Assembly (NCBI RefSeq): GCF_963924675.1
Contig: NC_089235.1
Location: 56,879,520-56,943,519, forward strand
DNA length: 64,000 nt
DNA from: Phocoena phocoena
Taxonomy: Eukaryota; Chordata; Mammalia; Artiodactyla; Phocoenidae
Direction of reading: 5' to 3'
Shown here: positions 1 through 12,130 of the stretch, one piece after another
Layout of the letters: each line of letters opens with the position of its first letter
How positions within the stretch are numbered: position 1 is the first letter of the stretch
Program-made: the position numbers and the translations under genes
The notes under the pieces: model-generated
What the model was told of the DNA's origin: nothing
Databases searched by the model: none
The model's input: the letters and a program-made list of their open reading frames with translations, nothing else

Positions 1-819
1 GGGCTTGCAGCTATTTAAAAGAGTAATGGTACCTCCGGGAAAGGAGAATTCCTTTGGACTGTTAAATGTAGGGTCTGAGCAAACACTGATATCAGTGAGA
101 CCTAAATGAAATCACGGCCCCTGTTTAAAGTTGGGTCTTATAGAGGCCAGGTGCTCTATAGAGTTCTAGTCCAAGTCCATAAAATACACAGACCCAACCT
201 GTGGTTATTTTCTTGACTCTTACATATATATTTATGCTGGACATACTTAGCAACTGGCATTGCTTTTAGAATGATTACCTGGACTTAGAATAGAACCAAA
301 ATACAAGAAGGCCTTGAAATTACCCATTCCTGGCTAGAAAAGTAAATCAGAAACAATGTAAAACCCTAAGTAGCACTGCAGATATGAATGCTGTTCTCAA
401 AAACTGAAAGAAGATGTGATAGACCCTATCCCTTTCAGCTTGCCTTTTTGACCCCTTCAAAACTCAGATGAATTTCGGCTAATGACACTGTGACTATGTA
501 ATCTTAGCAAGTGGTTGCCTCCATCACAGACACTGTGCTTAATGTGATAATTTTATCAGAAAAAATCAATACAGTCCCTGGCATGTTGTATGTTTTATTG
601 ATTTAGGAAATACGTAGGTAAAAGAATCAAATGTAGTTGTTACGTGAGAAGGACAGCAGTAGCCTACAGATGTCTACCACTATAGGAGAATTGAACTGTA
701 GAATGCTAAAGTTGGGGAACATGTGAATGCCTTCTGGAAATCTACTCTCATCATTTCTATGTAACGTAACATATTGGAGACCCTAGTCAGCACAAATTGG
801 AAAGGAAGTAATAAAACTG
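1..819. other. Unassigned AT-rich sequence
   Basis: I see no gene, exon with plausible splice sites, or repeat that I can name here. The stretch is AT-rich, and every reading frame is closed at short intervals. It may hold repeats too old to recognise by eye. Confidence 0.5.
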
Positions 820-1735
820 CCTTTATTCATAGAAAATAAAATTGTATACATGGAAGATCCTAAGGAATCTATAGAAAGATATGTAATAACTAATAAGTAG
901 ATTTTGCAAAGTCAGTGGATATAGGGATATTTAGAAATCATCTGTATTTTTATAACTAGAAATACACTATTGGGTAATGAAATAAAAAAAATACCAATGA
1001 ATATAACATAAAAATATTGAATATATGTGAAGGACCAATACAAGGAACACTCAAACATTGCAAAGAGAAATTAAAGAGAAATTAAATAGTGGAGTTTATT
1101 ATGCACATGAATTGGATAACATAATTTTAAGTTATTCTCTGCAATAGATCTTTAGAATTCAAAATTCCAATTAAAATAATAGTTTTTTTTTCCCACCAAA
1201 ATTGACAAGTTGGTACAAAATTTATATGAAAATGCATTGGACCTGAAATAGCCAAAATAATTAGGAAAAATAAGAGCAAAGTTCGTACTTACACTACCTT
1301 AATTTATGTTCCAACTCAAATGTTTGTCAACAGGTAAACTGATAAACATTAAGGTATATCAGTAAAATGGAATATTACTCAACAACAACAAATACTGATA
1401 CCCATGACAACAAAGATAAATCTCAAAAATATTCTGAGCTAAAGAGGCCAAATGTAAATTTGCACATACTGTATTATTTCATTTAAATTAAGTGGTTGAT
1501 ATGATTTCATATTAAATTTTAGAACAGACAAAACTAGAACGTAAGGACAGAAGGAAAAAGAATGGTTTCCTGGTGATTGACTGCAATGAGACACGAGAAA
1601 TTTGGGGGGAATGGACATGCATACACAAGTATATATTTGTGATAATTCTTTGAGATATACACTTAAAATCACTGAATATTATTCTATGTAAATTATACCT
1701 CAGAGTTTATTTAAAATAAATGGTTAGACAAAATG
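820..1735 (+). mobile_element. Degraded L1 LINE, ORF2 3' part plus 3' UTR, sense
   Basis: The sequence runs in the order of an old mammalian L1. First comes RT/post-RT-like coding sequence (about 840-1260). Next is the landmark 'atggaatattactcaacaa' at about 1368, encoding the M-E-Y-Y-S-T-like C-terminus of ORF2p. The 3' UTR follows, with 'gtaaattatacctca' near 1688. No frame stays open, so it is inactive. Substitutions are dense, which indicates an old insertion (L1M-type, subfamily not assigned). A short 11 bp tandem ('aaagagaaatt' twice, about 1062-1083) sits inside it. Confidence 0.7.
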
Positions 1736-2990
1736 AAATTTTACTGCAGTCAAGTAAGAAACAAATATTGGTTGAGGTTTGTGAAATAATGGAATTACTG
1801 AAAGTTGATGAATGGGTGCTATTGAAGTCACTTAATGATACTTGAAATCCATTTGTAACATTAACTATTGTTAACTTTCAACTGGAAATGTAATTTAGTG
1901 CTTTCAAATTTCATTTTCCCACTATTGAATCATGTTTTGTGTCTTTACACAAAACTATACCTTTTCCAGTGAATAATATTTTATAAAAATAGAAATACAG
2001 TGAAGTAGAAAAAAGGATACCTCAACTTTCAGTTGTATTTTAAAAATTTTTTGTTAGACATCTTAATGGCTACAGTAATAGCATACTTTAACATAACTTG
2101 AAAATAATGGAATCAAAATAAGCTTCTCCTAATTTACTCTTTATACAGTGTGTGAGGTTAATCATTAGATGGTGCAAACCGCAGATTGTGTGCAAAGTAT
2201 GTGTCTGAGAGTATGAGAACTTACAAAATTCTAAACCTTGCAAACTGGATGAAATATGATTAAAGTACCTATAATTTAAAAAGATAAAACGTAATGCGTT
2301 ATATTGTATCTTGCATAAAGAAAGGCTGTTGAAATCATAGCATAGGATTGTCAGATTGCAATATAGAACAAGTATTAACAATCAGATTTTCTCCTCTAGG
2401 ACAACATGGAACTAGATAGAGGTCACTTTTATCTATGCCACAGCAGTCAGGTGGACCAGACAAACCCTTTGCTGCTGTTCTTACTGTCTCACCTTTTAGC
2501 GCTTGCTTGGAACTTGCCTGTTTCCTAAATCTTAGTTCAATCTGATGTTCCGCCAATAAGTCCTCTTTTGGCTTAAACTTGTTAGATTAACTTTCTGGCA
2601 GGTGCACTTGCATACCTCTTTACTAGACTACACGTCTTCAGGGAGCAGAAAACACGATTGTATTTATCATCTTATTCCCAGTGATACAGGATAGGCTTAG
2701 TGACTAATGCATGGCTTAAACTCAAATGTTTGAAGGATGTACACATGAATGAATATAAGAATGGTATGCATAGAACATTTTTTTGTGAAACTGTAAGTTG
2801 TACTGTATAGTTACAGTGTGAGTACGTTAAAAGGAATAATGGGATATAAAAATTGGAATTGTTGGTAATAATCACAATGTGGGCAGATTTTTAAAAAACA
2901 GATTGAGATGTTTGTTGGATCATATGATAGTTCTATTTGTTTCTTTCTCTTGCTATGTCAAAATTTTAACTTTAAATCATTTGTGTCTGT
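1736..2990. other. Unassigned; includes a GC-richer 200 bp patch
   Basis: No gene is recognised. The stretch 2380-2590 is less AT-rich than its surroundings and has a 73-codon frame on the minus strand. That looks like an old LTR or ERV scrap rather than an exon, but I cannot name a family. The remainder is AT-rich and featureless. Confidence 0.35.
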
Positions 2991-2999
2991 GTGCCCTAA

Positions 3000-3135
3000 T
3001 AAAATACTGAATTTTCTGAGAGTAGGATCCCTGTCTTATTTAGATTAGATACATCAACTCCTTGCTTAGAGTTTGGAACATAATTTTTTGCTGAAAAAAT
3101 ACTCTATTCATCCAGATATGTCTAAAGCTAAGTAG
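3000..3135 (+). repeat. L2-like LINE 3' relic
   Basis: The order 'gagagtaggatccctgtctt' then 'tagagtttggaacataat' follows the 3' end of mammalian L2 elements, in which a 'gcctggcacatagtaggtgctcaataaa'-type segment ends the element. It is heavily diverged and non-coding. Confidence 0.5.
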
Positions 3136-3289
3136 TCAGTGGTGCTTAGGAAAAGATTTATGAGATGTATTTTTGGTATTAAAAGCTCCTACAAAAGGAC
3201 CATAACATTAAATCGTCAGGAAAATCATGCCCAGAGCAGTGAACCATCTTTAAGATGTAAATTTTCCTATCTGCAGACCTTTAGGGAAT

Positions 3290-3490
3290 GATGAGTAGAC
3301 AACACAGATTTTGCTGTTAGATAACCTTGGTTTTGGTCTTGATTTCTCCAAGTCATAAGAATGTAGGCATATTAGTTAACGTCTCTATGGTTTTGGTTTT
3401 TCTTGTCTGTACCTCACAGAAATTTTGAGAATTAGAAATAACTTATGTAAAGTTTCTGGAACACAGTAATGCTTAATACATATGTCATTC
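3290..3490 (+). repeat. MIR SINE
   Basis: Several segments follow the MIR consensus in order: a 'ttagataaccttggtttt' segment at about 3319, a conserved-core-like 'aagtcataagaatg' region, and a tail with 'aaagtttctggaacacagtaatgct' character at about 3450-3475. This is an ancient mammalian tRNA-derived SINE and is not functional. Confidence 0.6.
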
Positions 3491-6400
3491 TTAGTTTTTA
3501 CATAAAATCTCATCCTGAGGGAATCATGTATTTTTAGTATAAAAGATCTTCCATGGTTTAAAAAAAAAAAAGGTGCTTTATGTACAAAAGGAGCTCTATT
3601 TTCAGAATGTAGGAAAAGATACCTGTATTGACCCATAGAAAATTGGTTCTGTGGAGAATGTGAATTCTTTTAAAATCATGTTTCTTGTGCCGACAGTCAA
3701 GGTGCTAAAACAACTATGCTGAAAAATTTATAACAGCCAATTTTGAAAACATATCTAAATATGCCTGTGTTTCTATCTGTAAATTTTAAATAAAGATAAG
3801 TGTTAGACTTATATACAGTAGCTGGAAGTCTGTATCAAATGATCTCTCCAGATTTACTATTAAAGTTCTGCTTCATGAAAGGTAAAAAGAATCACAAAAT
3901 TCACTTTTTAAAAATGGGAGGGGGATACGGAAGAAGAAATTTTCTGATATTGTGGAATATTTATAGCCACAGACTATGAAGGAGACTCCAGAGAATATTG
4001 GGCTGGTTTATTCCATGCCTTCAGACAGAAACAAATAATAGCATTTCTGAGACAAATGTATTTCTATTATGTAATAAAAGATACCAATTTTTCCAATATC
4101 TGTCAGTTAAGATATTTGTTATTAAAATTTTTATTGCTTTAGCTTGTTAATAAACTTCTTTTTGGTTTTTTCACAGTGTTTTCTTATCATTAAAATATTT
4201 CATTTTTTTAGATTTAATTTATTATATCATAAATTGCAAAAATTTCTTCTGGAGTTATGGTCAAATAATTTATTAAAAGCTTTTTTTTTTTTAAACTTTT
4301 TAGTCATGCTTTTTGAATTTCTAATTCCTAACCATTTTTTTATGTATGGTGAAACATTTACATTTGAAAAGGAAATAAAAACAGATTTATCTATCTAGAC
4401 AAGAAGAAAAATAATCACTAAATGTTAATTGCTTAAATATTTATAGATGGCAGATTACTTTCTCTTTTATTCCAGGTAATTCTCACACCATTTCTGGAGG
4501 TAGAAAAATAACTTACACAATATCACATAATTAAAAAATGGAAAAGCAATGACTCATGCCAGGGATGTATTCAAATCCAAGATTTACCCACTAAATATAT
4601 CTGCTATACCTCCCATAACCCCTTCGATTTTTCCATGTCATTTTAAGGTTTACAATTTAAAGTTTACAACTGCACTGATGACAAATATTTCACTTTGGGC
4701 TCGATTTTGACATTCAAAGTTTTGGTCACTATAGTTTTCATTTGCTGTTAATATTGCTACATATTCTTGCATAGTATTATTTTCTTTTCCAAATCATCAA
4801 GGTAATATAAATCAAAACTCTGACCTTCAAATATATGAACAGAACTTTTTTCGTAAAGCTCTTGGTTTTTTATTAAACGTGAATTCATATAGAACATGCA
4901 TCATTATGTTACCAAATTTAACAGGGAACTGTTGCCATATAAAATCCTTTAGCCAGTTTTCTATTCTCATACTTTGCTGCCCATAAACCTGGACATCCCC
5001 TCCCCTTCCCTCCCTTTAGCCCTTTACTTTTTTGTCAAACAACACAATGTTCATGCTTTCATGCAATATAACTTGTCTAGAATAGGCACCTAATGCATAA
5101 ATCACATGTCACATCAGTAGAGAATATGGAGTTTCAATCTGTAATGAGAAATCTGTGGGAAGAAAATTGTAGTGGGTAAGTGGAAATTTTTACATCTTAC
5201 ACAAATATTCATTTTTGAAAAGTGTCTTACCATTTACTGTAAACATTGCTGAAATTCAAATTTGATTGGTTTCTGACTTCCTTGGAAAACAATGCAGTAG
5301 GGCTGACTTGATTTCTTTTACATAGCTTCAAACATAGGCACTTATTACACTTTAAGAACCAGCATAGAATGCAACCAGACCTTAATGTCACTTATGTAAC
5401 CCAAATCCCCTCTCCTTTTCTTCCCTTTTATAAGACTACAAGAAAATATGTGATTTTATTTTAATAGTAATGATAACATGCATTTTGTTAGGTTTCTGTA
5501 AGATCTGTAATTTTACTTTGTATTATTATAAGTAACTCTATCATAGGTTTATCTCAAACGATATCTGCCATAGTTTCAGGGTGTTATTCGGAAATCTAAT
5601 GGCCTTCTCTCATTTTACTCATGAGAGCATTGTTCTCATTCTCAAAAATGAATCTTAAAAAGAAGCATATGTTCATTTCTTTTAGTAAAGGATGACAGTT
5701 AAATGTCTAAAGGCGGAAAGAGTGGATCAAAGTAGAGAGGAAATAGAGATGGATGTACTTAGTTGTTGAATAAGAGGTTCAGCCATGAAAGTTATCTGGA
5801 AAGCTCCCAAGGATAGAAAGTCTAAAGAGGAGTTAATTAGAATAAATGTCAGCATCATTTTCCTCCAGTACCTACCTGATCTCACTTTAATCCTCACAGT
5901 CTAAATATATAATAATGGTCAGCTTTAGCAATTACTTTGCTAAAGCTAATCCATCAACAACATTTAGAGAAAACAAGGGATCTAGAAGGGATTTTGTTTT
6001 TGTAAAATAGAGGTTGCTTCTTTACTTTTTAACCTTAAGCATAGATTGAGCATTGACCCAACTCATTTTCTAGTTGGGAGATGAGTTTTCATAACCTTGT
6101 GGTATTACCTAGGATACCAAGCCCTTGTGACATTTAGACACCTGCATAATTTTTCCATGTACATTATATCAAGTCACTTGTGAGACAAATCAAAGAAAAT
6201 CATTTAACCAAATGAGATTCTGATGAAATGAAGATTGTAAAATAATATTTTGATGATTTTTAAGTATTTTCAAATTATTCTGAAAAACTGCCTTTCTCCG
6301 GTATAATTTTTGAAATCAGTTTTGTCCCACATAGTGTCAATCGTTTATTGCTTCTAGCTTGTAACTTAATCCTATTATCAAAACACTACGACTGACTTTT

Positions 6401-6689
6401 ATGACTTTTTGATGTTGTTGACTATGATGTTGATGCTGATGAGAAAAAAATAATTCGTTCTAATTTATGTAATAAAGTCACTAGTAATTTTTTAATGAAA
6501 GCTTTCGAATAAGATTTTGGTAGTTATATAATCAAGCAAGTGAACTAAATCCTAATAAAATTTTCTAATTGTATAAAAATAATTTTTATGTCAGAAATAG
6601 TCATTGTATAAAACTATTAGTTTATTTTTCTAACCTGTTTGATCTCCAGAATTCATTTCAGTAAATGATACTGTGATTGAATTAGTGTC
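3491..6689. other. Unassigned AT-rich stretch
   Basis: I can support no gene or well-preserved mobile element across these 3.2 kb. A weak MIR/L2-like segment may lie at about 4470-4610 (a trace of an 'aggtaattctcacacc ... caatatcacataatt' pattern). Reading frames are short, the longest being 84 codons with the low-complexity F/L/I composition expected from T-rich DNA. Confidence 0.5.
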
Positions 6690-7600
6690 TTGTTACCATC
6701 TCCAAGCTGGAGTCCTGGGTGGATTTTCAGAAGTGTGTTCTTCCTCATTGAGCTCATGGTTGGAGAGTGTATGGGAGGTAATGGAATAAGTGGACGTCAT
6801 GATCATGTGCTCACTTATGCACATCTTCTGCTTGGTTCCATGTGGAGTAACAAGGGATCTTATGTTAGTGGATCACTATATAAATCTTTAGATAGTGGTG
6901 TTGGCTAAGGTCCTATAAGAAAGAAAGGCAAATCCATATTCACAATGGGCATCAGTTCTAATCATCATGGAAGGAGTCCACCGCTGAAAGGAGTCCCATG
7001 TAATCACCTTACTACCAAGTCGCTCACTAGTATCTTCTAGGCATGATCCATAACAGATCTTATGCACTGGATTCTGTTGGATATTCAGAGGCATCAGCAG
7101 CTAGATTAGCCTTGGTAAGTGGGTGTAGCTCTATTGCTCTCTTCGTGGGCCCATTGTAACAGCACTGCTGTTGCTGAAGACAGGCTGACTGACCTGAATT
7201 TGTTGAATCGAAGCTTTACCAATAGGGAGATTTCACCTCACTGCTGGCTTTCAGGGTCATACCTGAGTGTGGCTGTAGAATAGAAGGAGTGTATCTTCAG
7301 TTTGCATTCATATGCAAGCTCACCCTTGTTCTTTCTCCTGTTTCTCCTGCTCATCATCTGTTTTAAGTGCTCCCCTGGCACCCATAGGTGTGACATGAGG
7401 GAGAAGTATTGGGACAACATTGGAGGACATGGGAGTCTGAATCACTTGCTTGTGAAGTTAATTTCTGCTCTCTGGACCTACCTGTACCATATGCTTCCTA
7501 GAACACTTGTGTCTTGTGATGAATTGCTGCTGGGCCTCCCCAGTCTTTTGACTTGGTAACTTGTTAGGTCTGATAGAATGCCTATTCATGATGGGCATTC
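6690..7600 (-). pseudogene. ERVL-like endogenous retrovirus, integrase/RNase H part of pol (antisense)
   Basis: This is the downstream end of an antisense retroviral pol remnant. In the minus-strand frame 6888-7094 the peptide includes 'DAHCEYGFAFLSYRTLANTTI'-like text (split here: DAHCEYGFAF, LSYRTLANTTI). This matches the pattern around the first catalytic Asp of a class III (ERVL) integrase core. The frame is short and bounded by stops, and neighbouring pieces of the same protein lie in other frames, so the gene is broken. It continues at higher coordinates beyond an inserted L1 and SINE (7601-8126). ERVL is inferred from residue pattern and gene order; a search against ERV pol profiles would settle it. 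Confidence 0.6.
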
Positions 7601-7890
7601 TTTTTTTTTAATTGAATTATAATTGGTATAGCATTTAGGTTACAATGTAATAATTTGAGATTTATATGCATTGCAGAATTATCACCACAATAAGTCTAGT
7701 TACTGTCTGTCACCATACAAAGTTAAAATAGTTTTTCTTGTGATGAACATTTTTAAGATTTACTTTCTTAGAACTTTTAAATTTGCAAAACAACAATACT
7801 GACTATAATCACCATGCTGTACATTATATCCCCATGACTTACTTTATAACTGGAAGTATGTACATTTTGATCCCTTTCACCCATTTTGCA
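7601..7890 (-). mobile_element. Short L1 3' UTR insertion, antisense
   Basis: This is a 5'-truncated L1 3' end. The T-run at 7601-7609 is the complement of the poly(A) tail. It is followed by '3' UTR text such as 'atcaccacaataagtctagtta' (about 7680-7701) and 'catgctgtacattatatcccc' (about 7813-7833). The flanking duplications 'tattcatgatgggcattc' (7583-7600) and 'tactcatgattggcattc' (7891-7908) match at 16 of 18 positions and mark a genuine retrotransposition. It is inserted into the ERV pol remnant. Confidence 0.8.
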
Positions 7891-7908
7891 TACTCATGAT
7901 TGGCATTC

Positions 7909-8126
7909 CTTTTTTTTTTTTTTTCTTTTTTTTTGCGGTACGCGGGCCTCTCACTGTTGTGGCCTCTCCGGTTGTGGATCACAGGCTCCGGACGCGCAGG
8001 CTCAGCGGCCATGGCTCACGGGCCCAGCCGCTCCGCGGCATGTGGGATCTTCCCGGACCGGGGCACGAACCTGTGTCCCCTGCATCAGCAGGCAGACTCT
8101 CAACCACTGCGCCACTAGGGAAGCCC
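7909..8126 (-). mobile_element. CHR-2-type cetacean SINE, antisense
   Basis: Read on the minus strand it starts with the tRNA-derived head 'ggcttccctagtggcgcagtgg'-type sequence with RNA polymerase III A and B box motifs. It continues with the CHR-2 body and ends in a poly(A) tail (the T-run at 7910-7934). The flanking copies 'tgattggcattc' (7897-7908) and 'tgactggcattc' (8127-8138) are the TSD. The left copy is also the right TSD of the preceding L1, so the SINE landed on that same short site. CpG-rich and little diverged, therefore fairly young. Confidence 0.92.
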
Positions 8127-8138
8127 TGACTGGCATTC

Positions 8139-9100
8139 TTAATTGAAATTCACTTGATATCTCTTAATCAACTGTTCCATCTTTACAAGTGCACAGTAGA
8201 ATGCCAGGTGTTGTTTTCACATGATGGCGTGACTTTAGAAAATTAAAACTTTACAAGATGATGCTCTCACAGGATCTTGACATACATTCTAAGGGGTATT
8301 GTTCCTTCAGAGTCATTTAACCCAAGTAGAAGGGCCCAAGTAGAAGAATCATAACCTATGTCTGCCGCTGATACTTTTTCTGGCTCTGGGTCCCACCAAA
8401 AGTTCTCAGCCTTCCAAATCACCTGGCAAATGAGGCAAAACAATAATTCCCAGTGTGAAATATGCTATATCCAGAATACAGAATGTCTCCCAGGTTATGT
8501 GCTTCCTTCGTAGTTGTGAGTAGTGCAAGATGCAATCTATCATTCTTTACTTTTGAGAAAAGCATACCCCAGTCCATTCGACAACTAAGAACTTCACTGG
8601 TGTGACACATCCCATAGCTTTCTAGAGTTTTCCTCTGGGACACATGGATCTTACCAATCCTCAAACATACTTGCTCTTTTTGCTCAGTTGGTTTGATTAT
8701 CATGCCATTGATATAGTGGACCAGTCTGATAGTCTGCAGAATATATTAACGGTCTAGAATTCTTGAGAGTATTTTATGAGGGAAGGAGAGAAAGTTAACA
8801 TAGTCCTGTGTCATTCCATGTAAACTGATTCTGGTCCTTTTTCGCAGTAAGGTTTGAGAAGAATACATTGAGCAGATCAATTACTACATACCACGTACCC
8901 AAGGCCATGTTACTGAGCTCTTGAAGAGATAACTCCTCTTGTACAGCCGCAGTGTAGATATAGCTCGCTTAAATTTGAGGGATCCATCTTGCTTTTGAAA
9001 GGGCTGACATGATGAATAACTGAGGATACAATAGAGACCACAGTCTTGGAATTCTTTAGTTAAAGGTAGCATTGACCTCTCCTATTTCCTCTGGCTTGTG
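8139..9100 (-). pseudogene. ERVL-like pol remnant: reverse transcriptase (antisense)
   Basis: Minus-strand frames carry RT-like pieces in the expected order. At 8884-9072 the peptide 'LTKEFQDCGLYCILSYS' then 'QKQDGSLKF' resembles the N-terminal finger of retroviral RT (the '.PVxKxDGSxR' region). At 8419-8703 the segment 'SKVKNDRLHLALLTTTKEA' resembles the RT connection region of class III ERVs. The pieces lie in separate frames with stops between them, and no catalytic Y-x-D-D box is visible, so no RT could be made. A 14 bp tandem ('cccaagtagaaggg' / 'cccaagtagaagaa', 8321-8348) lies at the RNase H side. Confidence 0.6.
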
Positions 9101-11760
9101 ATATCATTTTAATATCTTGCCTGGTATGGGGGGGATGGGTAGTTTTGCAGGCCTTACCTGCAAAAAGTTCTTACTACATAGACGAAGGATCCAATTTAGG
9201 TATTGGTTTACTGAGAAGAATGTTACTTAAACTTACACTTAGGGATTGGGGAAATGAGGATTCTGTGATAGTCTGTGAGGTTAGTGGAACCTGCTATAAG
9301 CCAGACCTGGGTCAGTTCTTTCCTTACTACTTAGTCCCCACATTCTGTCAGTCTAGCAGGAGTGATGATGCTGCAGGTACCATATATCAGTGTCATCTAG
9401 GCCTCTGTCCATCAATCCTCCAAATATTTATGTATTCCCAGTCCCTAGTGTATCATTTCCAGAGTAAAAGGTCCTGGATCTTTTTTGGGAAGAGGCTAGG
9501 TGAATTATTAGTATTTACACATATTATTGCATTTCAGTGTCCTTCCTTCTGGGAAATTGGACCTTCCTTCAGGCAAATAGTTTTGGGCCTGAAAACTGGT
9601 CCAGGACCTGAAAGCAGGCAAAGCATCATGAATTTTTGAGTGACTGTCCTTAGCTTCCTGATCATGCCTCCTTAATTTACCTTGATTTTTAAGATTGATT
9701 ATACAAATTGAGCCATCAATCTTGCCCTACATATCTTTCCCCCAAGGATGCTGTATCCAATTAAAAACCTCTATGGCTTGATGTCAACCTTCACCCCACT
9801 TTTACTATGAAATTGTTGTTTATTACAATAATTTATCACATGACCTTCTTTCTGTCAGGAAACTCTCATTACCATTCACATTGCTATCAGGGAACCCAGT
9901 TCTGTAACAGCTTTTCCAATGGTCAGACCTGAACTACAGTCTTACAGAGAAACTTGTGCTCAATTTCTCACCAGTGCATGCCTTATTGACTGGGTAAATG
10001 GAGTGTCCTTTAGGCGTTCTTTAAAATATAGTTGACTAGTGGTTTCCAGCCTTACATAATAGATACCCATTTCAACATTCCATTTTGCCGAGATTCTCAA
10101 TTCTTTTTTATACTGCCTGCTATGGTAGTTATGGCTTTTATTTTTTACTTAGTGTGAGACATTTTCTTCTCTGGGCATTCTACTCCATTCTACCAGGTTA
10201 AAACTATCTCTTGTATCTTAGACAGTGTTTGAAATAGAGTTTCATAAGAAATTGTTCCCAATTTTATAAAGTGTCTCTTACCAAACTTTATGTCATGATA
10301 CCCTTGACATCAGATTTTCTGCTTTCAATCCCTTACATAAGCTCTATATTCCTTTCACTCCTTTAGTAGATCACGTGCCATCCAAGCTGAGTTATGTTGC
10401 CACTTAGTACTGGCTATTGCTCTCATAGACAAAACTGGAGGAGAGATAGACACTCTGTGGAGGGCACATGTCATCTCTTAACGCAGCAACTGGTAGATTT
10501 TCTTCAGACAAGGTGCAAGATTTTAACATGGAGGTATCCTGGAGGATTCTGGGGAGTACTGAGATTTAGGGGATGGGGATTTAGGAGATCCTGCTGTCTG
10601 AGAATGTTTAAGAGCACGTGGAGATTTCAGATGTTCATGTGCATTGTCACAGATGTCTCCATCCCAAGTATAAGGGTCTCACTCCTTCCCAGTTAGGGCC
10701 CCATGATGGTGTAATGGAATTGTTATATACGAGGATTCAGTCTTCTCTGGAGCTGCATTACCATTATAACTAAGAGATGATCTTAAGCTTCAGCTTCCAC
10801 CTTCCAGCTGCAGGAGGTAAAAGTTTCCATTTCTGTTGCCAAGGAGGCTCTATGGCTTTTAAGCACATGGTCTTATATTAGTGATGAATTAACACAAGCT
10901 TTTGCTGTCTTTCTCCAGTTCATTGACCACCCCTAGCAACATCTCTGGCAATTATGTTTCTCATAATTACTACTTCCCCCGAACCTGTCAGAGACCTAAG
11001 ATGTTGATGCTTCAGTGCCTTCATTTCACTGTATACCATTCAAGGTCACCATTGGTGAGAGTATTAACAATTACACAGTTGTCTCATTCCAGAGGCTATC
11101 AGCACTTCACCTATCCCAGCAATGGGGTTCTATTTGCCAATAAACAGGCCAATGAATAATCCATCTTCAAAATCCCATTTTTATAAACTGCTTCCTCCTC
11201 CTAACACCATCAGTTATTAACCTGGTTCTGCAGAAAACTGAGTGTTAGGAATATTGGGAAATACTTTCGGGAACAATACCTTTTAGAGGTTGAAAGAAAT
11301 AGGATTGTGCAGAAGGAAAAATCAACCTGCAGTGCAGTAGCACCAAAATTCTCAGCCAGTCCTATGGATAGCTCTTCAGAGATATCCTGCACTGAATCTG
11401 AGTGATAGAAGGGAAGAAGAGGCCTTGTTCCCTTGTATTAAGCAGTCATTGGAAGCAGTCCACCTCTGGGGAGGAAGAAGAACTTTGGGCAAGCAACCCC
11501 CTTGGCCTAAGGATAACTTCTGCAGGAATTCACCTGTGATCAATTAACAGGTAACACTTTCAGTCCTGGAGGGAGTATCTGAATGGTAAACCACAGTATT
11601 TGCTGCAGGACCCATGGTGAAATAGTTTGACTGTAACTTTGTTCCATATACCCAGATCTAAAATCTTTCATGTTTTCTCCCCTTCTCCTACACACAAATC
11701 TCTTGCAGAATAAGACCTGCCCTGGCAATTTTCACATAGAATACCAGAACTTTTGAATTC
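9101..11760 (-). pseudogene. ERVL-like remnant upstream of RT: protease/gag and possible LTR (antisense)
   Basis: This 2.6 kb lies on the 5' side of the RT pieces of the antisense ERV, where protease, gag and 5' LTR would be expected. Composition (about 40-45% GC, above the flanks) and lack of other repeats fit an ERV interior, but I cannot align protein motifs with certainty. The 164-codon plus-strand frame at 9145-9639 is antisense to the element and has no recognisable domain. The 11200-11750 end may include LTR sequence. The assignment rests mainly on context. Confidence 0.4.
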
Positions 11761-11986
11761 TTAAGACAGGTTATTCAAAAGATGAGAAAATGTAGCAGGA
11801 GCTGCATTAAGATTTCTCAATCGCCTCATTTTAGCTCCCCAATCATATAGGTTATACCTTTCCCGTGAAGAGAGAGGAGTATGTTATTAGTGAGTAGCTA
11901 AAAATAATGGATATAAACTGGGAAAAAAATGAAGAAAGGAATTCCAGTTTGTTTTTTGGGGTTTTTTTGTTTGTTTGTTTTTAACT

Positions 11987-12130
11987 CAGTGGTTCTCAAA
12001 TGTGGCAGCACATTAGAATCATCTCAAGTGTATTTAAAAATACACCAGTACCTGGGTCCACCACTGACCAGTTAGATCAGAATTTCTGAGAGTGGTTCTC
12101 AGAGACCTTTAGGTTATAAATGCTTACTAA
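11987..12130 (+). mobile_element. MER5-type hAT-Charlie DNA transposon fragment
   Basis: It begins with the terminal inverted repeat 'cagtggttctcaaa' (11987-12000). MER5A-like interior follows, 'agcacattagaatcatct' then 'gatcagaatttctgag' (about 12073-12088). The other terminus is not present, so this is a truncated, non-autonomous, inactive copy. Confidence 0.75.

Noticed and set aside
7886..8146. Overlapping plus-strand frames with Pro/Arg/Ser-rich peptides, also at 13550-13818, 27953-28226 (minus) and 28757-29191
   Set aside because: All lie within CHR SINEs; the recurring 'PADAGDTGSCPSPGRSH'-type peptide is the translated SINE, not a protein family.
9145..9639. 164-codon plus-strand open frame as a possible gene
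   Set aside because: It lies antisense to an ERVL-like remnant, has no recognisable domain or exon context, and its composition fits chance readthrough of a non-coding strand.
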